Assembly (NCBI RefSeq): GCF_001411495.1
Contig: NZ_CP012982.1
Coordinates: 372,001-436,000, forward strand
Origin: Burkholderia cepacia ATCC 25416
GTDB lineage: Bacteria; Pseudomonadota; Gammaproteobacteria; Burkholderiales; Burkholderiaceae
Reading direction: 5' to 3'
DNA: 64,000 nucleotides
Shown here piece by piece: positions 25,838-35,034 of this stretch. Numbering within the stretch: the stretch's first letter is position 1; each line of letters starts with the position of its first letter. A program made the translations under genes and the position numbers. The notes under the pieces are model-generated. The model did not search any database. It saw only the letters and a program-made list of their open reading frames with translations, and was not told where the DNA came from.

Positions 25838-27400
25838 TTACCGGTCGACGTGCGGGCCTGTCTCGTCGCCGAGACTAAGCTTGCCGGGGTTGAGGATGTG
25901 CTTCGGATCGAGCGCGCGCTTCACCGCCTGCAGCACCGGAAACGCCGTGCCCAGTGAATCACGCATGTACGGCGAACGCAGCAGCCCGACGCCGTGGTGA
26001 TGACTCAACGTCGCATTGTATTGGATCAGCACCGCGTTCGCTGCGTCCCAGGCGGCACGGTACCACGCGCCCCGTTCGGCCACCGCGACATCGCCGCGCA
26101 GCGAGAAATACAGACACGCTCCGTCCGCATACGCATGCGACTGGTGCGCCGAGCCGGCCAGCGTGCCCGGCACGGCCTGCAGCGCGGCCACCACGTCGCG
26201 GTAGATCGCCGCGAGATCGCGCCAGCGGCCGCACATCTCCAGCGTATCGGCGACGAAGCCCGGGCTGCGCTTGAAGCCTTCCGCGCTCTTGCCGGTCAGG
26301 TAGCGCGTGTCGAGCCACTTCTCGAAGATCGCGTCGCCGTCGAGCTTGCGCCCGCCTTCCTCACCGACGCGTGCGCCGATCGCCATCACCGCGTCGACCA
26401 TCTCGCGCGCGCCTTCGTCGGCGATCAGCAGCACGTTCGTGTCGGGCAGACCGAACTGCACGCCGCTCTCGAGTTCGTCGTAGAGCCGCAGTGCCGCCGG
26501 GTTCGCGCCGCGCTGCAGGATCTCACGGCACGCGTCAAGGCCGGCCGCGAACGTGTCGAAACCGTACGCGATCGCGCGGCCGTAATCGGGCAGCCGGTGC
26601 AGCTTAAGGCGCGCGCGCACGATGATGCCGAGCGTCCCTTCGCTGCCGACGAACAACTGCTGCAGATCGGGGCCGACCGCCGCGCGGGAATACCCGCCGA
26701 GCGTCACTAGGCTGCCATCCGCGAGCACCACGTCGATCCCGAACACCATGTCCTCGATCTTGCCGTAGCGCGTCGACAGTTGCCCCGCGCCGCGGCAGGC
26801 GATCCAGCCACCGACGGTGCTGATCCCGAACGACGACGGCCAGTGCCCCATCGTCAGCCCGTGCTCGCGCTGCAGCGTTTCCTCGAACACGTCGCCGAAC
26901 ATCCCGGCTTCGACGTCGACGATCTGGCTCTCGGTATCGACACCGATCAACCGGTTCAGCCCGCACACGTCGAGCACGATGCCGCCGCGCACGGGCAGCG
27001 CCGCGCCCGTCACGTTGCTGCGACCGGCCGACGCCGTCACCGGAATCGTCGCCGCGTGCGCGATGCGCATCACGGCCTGCACCTGCTCGACCGTCGACAC
27101 GCGCACGATGACCGCATGCGGCGTCGCGGGCCGGCCGCCCGTCTCGGCGACCATCGACGCGGCCCACCAGTCGCGCGTCCAAGCGACGACGTCGGCTGGC
27201 TGCGTGAGCACTTCATCGGCCACCGCGCGCAACGCGTCGACTTGCTGCGGCGATACCACGACCGGCGCGCGCTGCATGCCCGCTTCGGCGAACGTGCTGC
27301 CCGCCGTCTGCAGGTTCAGCGAATAAGGCGGCGGCGTATGCGCACCGACGACGTAATTGCCGCGGTTGTAGCCGCGCTTGATGGCTTCCTTGCTGATCAT
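25838..27400 (-). CDS. FAD-binding oxidase resembling alkyl-dihydroxyacetonephosphate synthase
   Basis: This 520-residue PCMH-type flavoprotein has the FAD region VTASAGRSNVTGAALPVRGG and STVGGWIACRGAGQLSTRYG with KIEDMVFGIDVV, and a C-terminal cap ending in ALDPKHILNPGKL. The triple-histidine motif TLSHHHGVGLLRSPYM matches the catalytic HHH of alkyl-DHAP synthases, which exchange an acyl for a fatty alcohol on DHAP. Many bacterial homologues are oxidases of unknown substrate. It overlaps the GlpD-like gene at an ATGA and follows GGGAGAAAACGG. Confidence 0.8.
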   Translation of the reverse strand: MISKEAIKRGYNRGNYVVGAHTPPPYSLNLQTAGSTFAEAGMQRAPVVVSPQQVDALRAVADEVLTQPADVVAWTRDWWAASMVAETGGRPATPHAVIVRVSTVEQVQAVMRIAHAATIPVTASAGRSNVTGAALPVRGGIVLDVCGLNRLIGVDTESQIVDVEAGMFGDVFEETLQREHGLTMGHWPSSFGISTVGGWIACRGAGQLSTRYGKIEDMVFGIDVVLADGSLVTLGGYSRAAVGPDLQQLFVGSEGTLGIIVRARLKLHRLPDYGRAIAYGFDTFAAGLDACREILQRGANPAALRLYDELESGVQFGLPDTNVLLIADEGAREMVDAVMAIGARVGEEGGRKLDGDAIFEKWLDTRYLTGKSAEGFKRSPGFVADTLEMCGRWRDLAAIYRDVVAALQAVPGTLAGSAHQSHAYADGACLYFSLRGDVAVAERGAWYRAAWDAANAVLIQYNATLSHHHGVGLLRSPYMRDSLGTAFPVLQAVKRALDPKHILNPGKLSLGDETGPHVDR

Positions 27401-29076
27401 CCGTTTTCTCCCATGAGGATGGCTTTTTCGAGTGCGACGGCGGCGACGTAGTCGCTCACCTGGCTGGCGACGGCCGCATCGGACAAGCCGAGCTCCGCCT
27501 TGAGAATGGCGCCGACACGCGGTGCCGCGCGCGCCGATGCGTCGCGCGCCATCAATCGGGCGCGCGTGCGGCGCGACAGCACGTCGTCGACGCTGCGCGC
27601 GAATTCGTGACGTACCGCATAGAGCACTTCCGCTTCGCTGTATGGCAGCCCCTCGACGATCGGCGCGAGCAGCGACGGCGTTTCGTCTGCGAGATCGCCG
27701 ACGAAACGCGCCTCGGTGCCGTAGCGTTCGCCAAGATGCGCGGCGAGTCCGCCCGACGCGACGATCGCCTGCGGGTCGTAGCCGGCCGCGCCGAGCAGGT
27801 AAGCCGATTTGGTGCGGCAGCGCGTGCGGCGCCCGAGCAACCTGCCGACCGTATCGATCGTCTGCTCGGCCATGTGCCGCGACGTCGTCAGCTTGCCCCC
27901 GACGATCGTCACGAGCCCGTCCGGCGCGACATGGATCTCGTGGTTGCGCTTCATCTCGATCGTCTTGCCGCCCGGCGGCCCGACGAGCGGCCGGCATCCG
28001 GCGATGCTGCCGACCACGTCGTCCGCGCTCAGGTCGGCCTTCAGCGCGGAGCGTGCGCCTTCGAGCAGGAAATCGAGCTCCTTGCGCGTGCAGTGCACGT
28101 CGTCGAGATCGCCGTCGTAGTCCTCGTCGGTCGTGCCGAGATACGACACGTTGCCCCAGCGCGTGATCGTCGCGCGGCGGTTGCGGCCCGGCACGGGGAT
28201 CGTCACCGTGCAGTCGTTGCGGATCTTCAGCCACGGGATCGCGACGTGCACCCCCTTCGCGGGCCGCACCTGCAGCGCGGACGTGTCGCCCTTGCGGGCG
28301 CCGGTCCAGTCGCGCAGCCATACGCCCGTTGCCATCACGACCACGCGCGCGCGCACGCGCCGCTCGCGGCCGTCGGCATGCACGATCGCGCCATCGACCT
28401 TGCCGTGGCCGTCGCGTGTCAGCTCGACCACGCGGGCGTGGTTCGCCACCGCCGCGCCGTGGAACGCGGCCGTGCGCACGAGGTTCAACGTCAGGCGCGC
28501 ATCGTCGACGCGCGCGTCGAAATACATGAAGCCGCCCGTCAGGTACGTTTCGTTGAAGGTCGGGCAATGCGACAGCACCTCGGCCTTCGTCAGCTTCTGA
28601 TGCAGGATGCCCTCGCGCCAGCCGCCGGCGATGTCGTAGGTCCACAGCAGGCTTTCGAAAGCTTTCGCGAGACGCTTGTCAAATACGCCTTCGCGCTCCA
28701 TCACCGGGAACAGGAACGGCAACCGCTGCACCAGATGGCGCGCGTTGCGCCGCAATCGCTGCCGTTCGAGGAGTGAATGGCGCACAAGCCCGAGATTGCC
28801 CTGTTCGATATAGCGCAACCCGCCGTGTACCATCTTCGACGATTTCGACGACGTGCCCGACGCGAAATCGCTCTTCTCGACGAGCGCGACGCGCAGCCCG
28901 CGCAGGCTCGCATCGAACGCCGCGTACGCGCCCGTCACGCCGCCGCCGACAATCAGCACGTCGAACGCGTCCGTCTCGAGTCGCGCCAGGTGCTCGTCGC
29001 GATTCACGCGCAACGGCTCGGTGCCGGTCATGCCGGCACGATCCGTCTTCGGTTTTCTGGATGGCAAAAACATCAT
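27397..29076 (-). CDS. glpD: Glycerol-3-phosphate dehydrogenase (GlpD type)
   Basis: This 559-residue FAD-dependent glycerol-3-phosphate dehydrogenase has the dinucleotide fold FDVLIVGGGVTGAYAAFDA (residues about 36-55), the GlpD signature SKSSKMVHGGLRYIEQGNLG and the C-terminal domain beginning near VGSIAGCRPLVGPPGG. It oxidises glycerol-3-phosphate to dihydroxyacetone phosphate at the membrane. The neighbouring FGGY kinase would supply the phosphorylated substrate. An N-terminal extension of about 30 residues is polar. It may act on a related sugar-alcohol phosphate instead, since a second flavoprotein and an Fe-alcohol dehydrogenase share the operon. Confidence 0.88.
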   Translation of the reverse strand: MMFLPSRKPKTDRAGMTGTEPLRVNRDEHLARLETDAFDVLIVGGGVTGAYAAFDASLRGLRVALVEKSDFASGTSSKSSKMVHGGLRYIEQGNLGLVRHSLLERQRLRRNARHLVQRLPFLFPVMEREGVFDKRLAKAFESLLWTYDIAGGWREGILHQKLTKAEVLSHCPTFNETYLTGGFMYFDARVDDARLTLNLVRTAAFHGAAVANHARVVELTRDGHGKVDGAIVHADGRERRVRARVVVMATGVWLRDWTGARKGDTSALQVRPAKGVHVAIPWLKIRNDCTVTIPVPGRNRRATITRWGNVSYLGTTDEDYDGDLDDVHCTRKELDFLLEGARSALKADLSADDVVGSIAGCRPLVGPPGGKTIEMKRNHEIHVAPDGLVTIVGGKLTTSRHMAEQTIDTVGRLLGRRTRCRTKSAYLLGAAGYDPQAIVASGGLAAHLGERYGTEARFVGDLADETPSLLAPIVEGLPYSEAEVLYAVRHEFARSVDDVLSRRTRARLMARDASARAAPRVGAILKAELGLSDAAVASQVSDYVAAVALEKAILMGENG

Positions 29077-29094
29077 GCTGGTCGTTCTCCGTGC

Positions 29095-30636
29095 TTACGC
29101 GTGAGCGAAATCGGTTGCGTGCGCGAGCTCGGACGCGATTCGCGCGTGCCACGCCGCGCGCCGGCGCTGCCGGCGGTCTGCGTCGGTCGAGGGTTCGAAT
29201 ACGGCGTCGGTGACGAGCGTCGCGCAGGCCGCGTCGAGCGATTCCCACAGCAGCCCCGATGCGCCCGCGAGAAACGCCGCGCCGCGCAGGCTCGCGCAAT
29301 CGCCTTCGCGCATCCGGCGCACCGGCACGCCGCTCACGTCGGCCTGGATCTGGAGCAGCGTGTCGCTGCCTGCCAGCCCGCCGCCGACGATCAGCTCCGA
29401 TACGTCGGCCCGCGCGACGGCCTGGTTGGCCTCCATGCACGATGCGACCGAATGCGCGATGCCTTCGAGCACCGCGTACGCGACTTCGGCCTGTGTCGTC
29501 GCGATCGAGATGCCCGACAGCAACGCGCGTGCATTCGGCTCCATCCTCGGCACGCGCAGGCCCGTGAGCGCCGGGATGAAGGTCACGCCGCGCGACGACC
29601 GCACAGTGGCCGCCAGCGCGCTGATCTGCGCGGGATCGTCGAACCAGCGCAGCTTTTCGCAGACCCAGCGCAGTGCCGAACCCGTCGTCGCAACGAAGGT
29701 TTCGAGCGAGTAATGCGATACGCCGTCGTGCCGCCGTGCGGTCATCGCAAGCGTGCCGTCGTGCGCGTGACCGGGTTGCACGTGCGAGCCGGTGTCCGGA
29801 CGCGCCGTGCCGGTCAGCAGGTCGACGAAGCTGCCGGTGCCGTGCACGCACATCGCCTGGCCGCGCTCGACGCAGCCAAGCCCGACCGCACCCGCGAACT
29901 GGTCGCCTGCGCACGCGAGGATCGGCACGTCGATGCCGAGCACGTCCCGGCGCGTGCGGCCGAACGTATCAGCGTCTTCGCGCAACACGGGCAGCAGTTC
30001 ATGCGGAAAGCCCAGCGCGTCGAGCCAGGGTTCGAAATAGCGATGCTCGCCGAGCAGATACGCGCTCGCCGAGGTCGCATGGGTCGGTGTCGTCACGCAT
30101 TCGCCCGCATCGGACAGATGCCACATCAGCCACGTGTCGATCGTGCCGAATGCGAGGCATCCTGCGCGATGGGCGTCGGTGACCGCCTGCGACGTGCGCA
30201 TCTGGTGCGCGGCCCACAAGTACGGCGAACGCACGCCCGCCGGCCGGCCGACCTGCGGCACGAGCAAGCGGTCCCAGTCGGCGGCGAGACGGTCGAGCTC
30301 GGCTGCATGCCGCGTGTCCTGCCAGACCATCGCGGGCACGAGCGCGCGCCCGGTCCGCGTGTCCCACAGCACGGCCGTCGCGCGCTGCGTCGCAAGCGCC
30401 AGCGCGACGATGCGTACACGCTCTGCTCGCGCCCGCGCAAGCGTCGCGCGGCAGACCGCGAGCGTCTTGTCGAGGATCACGTTCGCGTCCTGTTCGACGA
30501 CGCCCGGCCGCGGGCTCTCGACCGACAGCGGCAGGTATTCGAGGCACGATACGTGCCCGCTCGCGTCGACGATCGCGGCGCGCGTGCCGGAGGTGCCTTC
30601 GTCGATGGCAAGAATGGCGTTTCGGGAATCGGTCAT
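29095..30636 (-). CDS. glpK: FGGY family kinase, glycerol kinase-like
   Basis: This 513-residue FGGY kinase begins with the ATP-binding segment ILAIDEGTSGTRAAIVD. It has ACAGDQFAGAVGLGCVERGQ, MCVHGTGSFVDLLTG and the C-terminal signature ELIVGGGLAGSDTLLQIQAD. Glycerol kinases usually read DQGTTSSR at the start, so DEGTSGTR makes the substrate uncertain: glycerol or another small polyol. It lies between the MFS and glpD-type genes, overlapping the MFS stop at an ATGA. Confidence 0.82.
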   Translation of the reverse strand: MTDSRNAILAIDEGTSGTRAAIVDASGHVSCLEYLPLSVESPRPGVVEQDANVILDKTLAVCRATLARARAERVRIVALALATQRATAVLWDTRTGRALVPAMVWQDTRHAAELDRLAADWDRLLVPQVGRPAGVRSPYLWAAHQMRTSQAVTDAHRAGCLAFGTIDTWLMWHLSDAGECVTTPTHATSASAYLLGEHRYFEPWLDALGFPHELLPVLREDADTFGRTRRDVLGIDVPILACAGDQFAGAVGLGCVERGQAMCVHGTGSFVDLLTGTARPDTGSHVQPGHAHDGTLAMTARRHDGVSHYSLETFVATTGSALRWVCEKLRWFDDPAQISALAATVRSSRGVTFIPALTGLRVPRMEPNARALLSGISIATTQAEVAYAVLEGIAHSVASCMEANQAVARADVSELIVGGGLAGSDTLLQIQADVSGVPVRRMREGDCASLRGAAFLAGASGLLWESLDAACATLVTDAVFEPSTDADRRQRRRAAWHARIASELAHATDFAHA

Positions 30637-32096
30637 CGCTGCGTTTTCTCGATGGCGGGGTTCAGGAAGGCCGACGTTGCGCGTGCGTCGCCGCCGAAGT
30701 GCGGCGCGTCGGGTTCGTTGTCGGGATTGATCGTCGTGCGCGTCGGGTCCCAGCGGATCGCGAAGCAGATTACGCTTGCGACGCACGGCACCATCGCGAG
30801 GATCAGGAACGTATGTTCGAGGCCGTAGCGCGCGCGAAACAGCGGAAAGACCAGCAGGCCCAACGCCGCGCCGATCGAGCCGAGCGCGCCGACGATGCCG
30901 TTTGCGCCTGCGCGCAACTCGCCGCGAAACGACAACGACGACAGGCTCTTTCCGTTCGCGCCGGGGCCGGCCGAGTGGAACAGGATGAACAGCGACGGCA
31001 CGACGACCGACAGCCACAGCGGCATGCGCGCATGAAACATCCCGAGCACGACCAGCATCGCGCAGACCGCCGCGAACCCGATCGCCGATGCGCGACGCAG
31101 GCCGACACGGCGGCCGACCGCCGACGACGAGAAGCCGCCGACGATCCCGAACAGGTTGAACACCAGCGCGCCGAGTGTCGCGTAGACGAAATCGGTACCG
31201 AACAATGCGGCGCTGATCAGCGGCAGATACCAGCCGATCGCGAAGTATTCGATCGACTGGCCGATCTGCACGGTCGCGGCAAGGATCGTGCGCGGCAGGT
31301 AGACACCGCGAAAGATCAGCAGCACGTTCGCGAAGCCGCGCGTGGCCGGATTCACGACGGGCGTGCGTTCATGCACGGGCGCGGCGGCGAATGCGTGCCC
31401 GTAGATGCGCGTCATCGCACGCGCCGCGTCGTCGAGACGCTCCTTGCGCGCGAGCCAGATCGGGCTTTCGACGAGGAATGCGCATTGCAGCGCGAGGATT
31501 GCGACGCCGAACACGGCGGTAGCCGCCACCGAGTAGCGCCAGATCGAATCGCCGACCTGCCATGCATGAAACAACAGCGCGAGCAGCAGGTTCAGGCAGA
31601 CGGCCGTGTACCACATGCCCTGCCAGGTATTGAGCCGGCTCTTCAGGCGGCCCGGCGTGAACTCCGCGAGCATCGCCATCGCGATCGCGAAGTCGATTCC
31701 GTATGCCATCCCGACGAAGAAGCGGCCGGCGAGAATCGTATTGAAATCCGGCGCGAATACGACCAGCAGCGCGCCGATCACCGACAGCAGTTTCGCCGCG
31801 ATCAGCGGCCGCACGCGCCCCCAGCGGTCGGCCATCCAACCGCCGATCGGGTTGAACGCGATCGCGACCCACGACGCGAAGGACGTCATCCACGCGACCT
31901 GCGCGGCCGACAGATGCAATTCGCGCGTCATCGGCCCGAGGCCGACGCTCAATGCCGAGTTGGAAAATGCGTCGAGAAACAGCCCGCCGAGCGACAGCCA
32001 CCAGACGAGCCCCGCCCTGCCCGCGATGCCGGGGCGAGTGTCGAGAAAGGAGATGACGTCTTCAATGCCATGAAGCTTGACCGCGATCGTTTGCAC
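30633..32096 (-). CDS. MFS transporter, polyol/glycerol-type uptake candidate
   Basis: This 487-residue major facilitator protein has about twelve membrane helices and the loop 2-3 motif GGWMADRWGRVRPLIAAK, plus MVYGID-like and SRLNTWQGMWY segments typical of metabolite:proton symporters. It is first in a seven-gene operon with kinase and dehydrogenase genes and therefore probably imports their substrate. The start was set to GTG 32096 because ACGGAGGCCGATT precedes it; the longer reading to 32156 runs through the inverted-repeat leader. Confidence 0.85.
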   Translation of the reverse strand: MQTIAVKLHGIEDVISFLDTRPGIAGRAGLVWWLSLGGLFLDAFSNSALSVGLGPMTRELHLSAAQVAWMTSFASWVAIAFNPIGGWMADRWGRVRPLIAAKLLSVIGALLVVFAPDFNTILAGRFFVGMAYGIDFAIAMAMLAEFTPGRLKSRLNTWQGMWYTAVCLNLLLALLFHAWQVGDSIWRYSVAATAVFGVAILALQCAFLVESPIWLARKERLDDAARAMTRIYGHAFAAAPVHERTPVVNPATRGFANVLLIFRGVYLPRTILAATVQIGQSIEYFAIGWYLPLISAALFGTDFVYATLGALVFNLFGIVGGFSSSAVGRRVGLRRASAIGFAAVCAMLVVLGMFHARMPLWLSVVVPSLFILFHSAGPGANGKSLSSLSFRGELRAGANGIVGALGSIGAALGLLVFPLFRARYGLEHTFLILAMVPCVASVICFAIRWDPTRTTINPDNEPDAPHFGGDARATSAFLNPAIEKTQR

Positions 32097-32117
32097 AATC
32101 GGCCTCCGTATATTTGT

Positions 32118-32175
32118 TCTGTAAGAGGCTCGACATTGCAGATGCGATCGACGCATGGAGAGACCATCTTACAGA
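32118..32175 (-). promoter_or_regulatory. Leader inverted repeat before the glycerol-type operon
   Basis: TCTGTAAGA at 32118-32126 and TCTTACAGA at 32167-32175 form an exact 9-bp inverted repeat 22 bp or more upstream of the MFS start. On the transcript they could pair around a 40-base loop that itself holds a small hairpin (ATGCG-TCGAT-CGCAT). An adjacent imperfect palindrome (AGATA...TATCT with ATCTAGAT) follows at about 32173-32193. It could be a DNA operator or an RNA element for the operon's GlpP-like protein. Confidence 0.5.
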
Positions 32176-32348
32176 TAGTCTCTTATCTAGATCTGCCTGC
32201 GCAATTTACGGCGGGCTACGCGCCTGTGTCAAGCGCGACCGGTTGTGCGATGCAGCGAGCGGCGTGTCGTCGCCTTTTCCAAATCGTTGCGAACACAACT
32301 TATGCCACGGGCATGACGCCGGGCACGGCGATCCTTTGCAACGCGGCT

Positions 32349-33065
32349 TCACCACGGCACCGTCCGCCCCAGATAGTCGAGATACTCGAGCCCCGGGCGC
32401 GCCCGCTTGGCGACCAGCACGTCGACGAGGCTCGGCACGCTTTCCTCGATCGTCAGGCGCGCATCCGGCCCGCCCAGCTCCGTGCGGACCCAGCCGGGTG
32501 CCATCAGCACCATCGCACGCCGCGTATCGGCCTGGCGCGCCGCGAAGCTGCGCATGAACTGGTTCAGCGCGGCCTTGCTGCCGCGATAGACCTCGCGCAT
32601 CCCGCTGACGTTGTTCGCGACGCTGCCCTGCCCCGACGACATCGCACCGATCAGGCCGCCCGCGGTCACGCGATCCTGCAGCGTCTCGATCACGCGCATC
32701 GGCGCCAACGCATTCGTGACCATCACGCGCACGAATTCGTCGGTCGTCACTTCGCCGATCGTTTCGGTCGGCTCGTTCGTCGTTCCCGCATTCACGAACA
32801 GCATGTCGAAGCGCCGGCCCGACAGCCGCTCGCGCAGCGCCGCCAGTTGCGCCGGCTCGCAGATGTCGAGCGTCTCGATGTCGAGCCGGCCGTCAAACCG
32901 GTCGGCGAGGTCGTGCAGCCGCGTGCGCCCCGATCCTTCCCGTACGGTGCCCGTGACGCTCCAGCCCTTGCTCAGGAATTGCTCCGCCATCGCGAGCCCG
33001 AGGCCGCGCGAGGCCGCGACGAGCAGGATCGTCGGTGCGTTTTTACTCGATACAGTCGATTGCAT
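32349..33065 (-). CDS. Short-chain dehydrogenase/reductase
   Basis: This 238-residue classical SDR has the cofactor motif ASRGLGLA near residue 18, the NAG motif (LFVNAGTT) near 90 and the catalytic YRGSK near 158 preceded by MSSGQG. It is divergent from a LysR gene that probably controls it, with 133 bp between the starts. Substrate unknown. Confidence 0.88.
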   Translation of the reverse strand: MQSTVSSKNAPTILLVAASRGLGLAMAEQFLSKGWSVTGTVREGSGRTRLHDLADRFDGRLDIETLDICEPAQLAALRERLSGRRFDMLFVNAGTTNEPTETIGEVTTDEFVRVMVTNALAPMRVIETLQDRVTAGGLIGAMSSGQGSVANNVSGMREVYRGSKAALNQFMRSFAARQADTRRAMVLMAPGWVRTELGGPDARLTIEESVPSLVDVLVAKRARPGLEYLDYLGRTVPW

Positions 33066-33198
33066 GGTGTCCGCCTTTGCCGGGTTGCGTCATGCAGCCA
33101 CTATAGGTGCGCGTCCAGACAGGCGCCAGACGCATCCGACTCAAACCATAGTTGCATCGAACGCCATGTCATATCGTGCCGTGGCGTATCCTGTCGCC

Positions 33199-34185
33199 AT
33201 GGAAGACATCGACCTGAACCTCGTCACCGCGCTCGACGTGCTGCTGTCGGAAGGCAGCGTGACCGGCGCCGCGCGCCGGCTCGGCCTGAGCACGTCCGCG
33301 ATGAGCCGCACGCTCACGCGGCTGCGGGTGTCCACCGGCGATCAGCTGCTCGTGCGCGCCGGGCGCAAGCTCGTGCCGACGCCGCACGCAGCCGCGTTGC
33401 GCGACCGCGTGCACGCGATCGCAACCGATGCGCGCGCGGTGCTGCGGCCGGCAACGGCCGACGTGGATCTGGCGACGCACGCGTCCACGTTCACCATCCG
33501 CGCGGCCGCATCGTTCATGGAAATGCTGTCCGGCCCGGTGGTCGCCGCACTCGGCGAAATCGCGCCGCAGGTGCGCGTCCGCTTCGTCCCGAAGCCCGAC
33601 CGCGATCCGCAAGCGCTGCGCGACGGCGCCGTCGATCTGGAAATCGGCAAACGCGGCGACGATGCCCCCGAACTGCACACACGCATGCTGTTCCGCGACT
33701 GGCACGTCGCGGTGGCACGCGCCGGGCATCCGCTGTTCGCATCGGGCAGGATCACACCCGCGCGCTATGCGGCCTGCCGTCACGTGATCGCGTCGCAGCT
33801 CGGCGATTTCGGCGGGCCGGCCGACGACCCGACCGACGGGGCCGGCCAGGGCGACGCCGTGCGCGTCGTCGTACCGGGCTACCCGGATGCGATGCGTGTC
33901 GCGGCCAGCACCGACCTGATCGCGCTCGTGCCGCGCTCGAGCCTCGGCAACGCATTCTCGCCGGGGCTCACGGACGCCCTCGGGCTGCGCAGCTTCGAGA
34001 TCCCGGTGCGCCTGCCCGGGATCCTCGTTTCCGCGCTGTGGCATCCGCGCATGCACGGCGACCCCGTGCATCGCAGCCTGCGCGATGCGGTCATCGCCGT
34101 CTGCCAGCGCGCGTATCCGGATACCCGCACACCCCACACATCACGCCCGCCGGCGCGCCGCACCGGCCCGCGCGCCGCAGGCTGA
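33199..34185 (+). CDS. LysR family transcriptional regulator
   Basis: This 328-residue regulator has the typical start MEDIDLNLVTALDVLLSEGS followed by VTGAARRLGLSTSAMSRTLT. The ligand-binding domain begins near residue 92. ATG 33199 was chosen from this family pattern; an ATG at 33166 adds eleven residues. It is divergent from the SDR gene at 32349-33065. The C-terminal 30 residues are an Arg/Pro-rich tail. Probably controls the divergent SDR gene. Confidence 0.9.
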   Translation: MEDIDLNLVTALDVLLSEGSVTGAARRLGLSTSAMSRTLTRLRVSTGDQLLVRAGRKLVPTPHAAALRDRVHAIATDARAVLRPATADVDLATHASTFTIRAAASFMEMLSGPVVAALGEIAPQVRVRFVPKPDRDPQALRDGAVDLEIGKRGDDAPELHTRMLFRDWHVAVARAGHPLFASGRITPARYAACRHVIASQLGDFGGPADDPTDGAGQGDAVRVVVPGYPDAMRVAASTDLIALVPRSSLGNAFSPGLTDALGLRSFEIPVRLPGILVSALWHPRMHGDPVHRSLRDAVIAVCQRAYPDTRTPHTSRPPARRTGPRAAG

Positions 34186-34193
34186 CACGCGGC

Positions 34194-34931
34194 TCAGACC
34201 AGCCGGCCGCCGCCGTCGATGTGCAGGATCTCGCCGTTCATGAAGCCGTTGCCCAGCAGGAACGCGATCGCCTCCCCCACTTCATCGGCGCGCCCGACCC
34301 GGCCGCCGGGCAAAGCCGACGCCGCACCCACGAGAATCGTGTCGCGCGCTTCCGCGCCGAACGCGTCGTACAGCGGTGTCTCGACGAATCCGGGCGCGAC
34401 GACGTTCACGCGAATCGGCTTCAGTTCCAGCGCGAGCGACTGCGCCAGCGCCTCGACGCCGCGCACGGCGGCGGCTATGACGGACGTGCCGTGCGCGGCC
34501 GGACGATCCGACAGTTGCCCGCCGGTCAGCACGATCGAGCCGGTCGCCGGCATCAGCGGCAACGCGGCCCGGATCGCATAGACCGGCCCGGCGATACGTT
34601 CCTGCAGCGCGGCGAGCAGCTGATCGGGATCGGTCTCGTTCAGCTTGCCCGCAATGAACCGGCCGGCCGTGACGACCAGGTGATCGACGCGCGTGAGCGA
34701 GTCGAATACGGCCTGCACCGCCTGCCGGTCCGCGATGTCGGCCACTGCGATGCGCGCGCCGCCGATCGCTTGCGCGGCGGCCTCGAGCTTCGCGCGGGTC
34801 CGGCCGACCAACGTGACGCCCGCGCCTTTTGCCTTCGCGGCGGCCGCGGCCTCGAGACCGATTCCGGAGCTTCCGCCGAATACCACGACGTGCGCACCGT
34901 CCAGTGCCGAAGATTGCGTTGCCTCGTTCAT
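34194..34931 (-). CDS. SDR-fold protein lacking the YxxxK catalytic pair
   Basis: This 245-residue Rossmann-fold SDR has the motif FGGSSGIGLEAAAAA near residue 20 and C-terminal GEILHIDGGGRLV. At the position expected for YxxxK it reads HGTSVIAAAVRGVEAL, so the catalytic Tyr and Lys are absent. The structure and cofactor motif are kept, so it may be a non-catalytic or alternative-chemistry SDR. It is divergent from the LysR gene at 35035 (103 bp between starts). Chain length and start are clear. Confidence 0.8.
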   Translation of the reverse strand: MNEATQSSALDGAHVVVFGGSSGIGLEAAAAAKAKGAGVTLVGRTRAKLEAAAQAIGGARIAVADIADRQAVQAVFDSLTRVDHLVVTAGRFIAGKLNETDPDQLLAALQERIAGPVYAIRAALPLMPATGSIVLTGGQLSDRPAAHGTSVIAAAVRGVEALAQSLALELKPIRVNVVAPGFVETPLYDAFGAEARDTILVGAASALPGGRVGRADEVGEAIAFLLGNGFMNGEILHIDGGGRLV

Positions 34932-35016
34932 GTCGACTCCTCGTCAGGGATTGAAGGTTCGCGAACGTTAGGTCATTCTCCATTGCGCAGGAACGTGGGA
35001 GACTTGAATAAGGTTC

Positions 35017-35031
35017 ATTCCCCGAAGGAAT
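35017..35031. promoter_or_regulatory. Small palindrome next to the LysR start
   Basis: ATTCC-CCGAA-GGAAT is a 5-bp inverted repeat that overlaps the ribosome binding site of the LysR gene at 35035 in the SDR/LysR intergenic region. Its position fits an autoregulatory LysR site, but the arms are short. Confidence 0.3.
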
Positions 35032-35034
35032 AAG

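Noticed and set aside
30699..35033. Plus-strand frame of 1,444 codons
   Set aside because: It is an Arg/His-rich shadow of the MFS, SDR and LysR genes, typical of high-GC DNA; no motifs.
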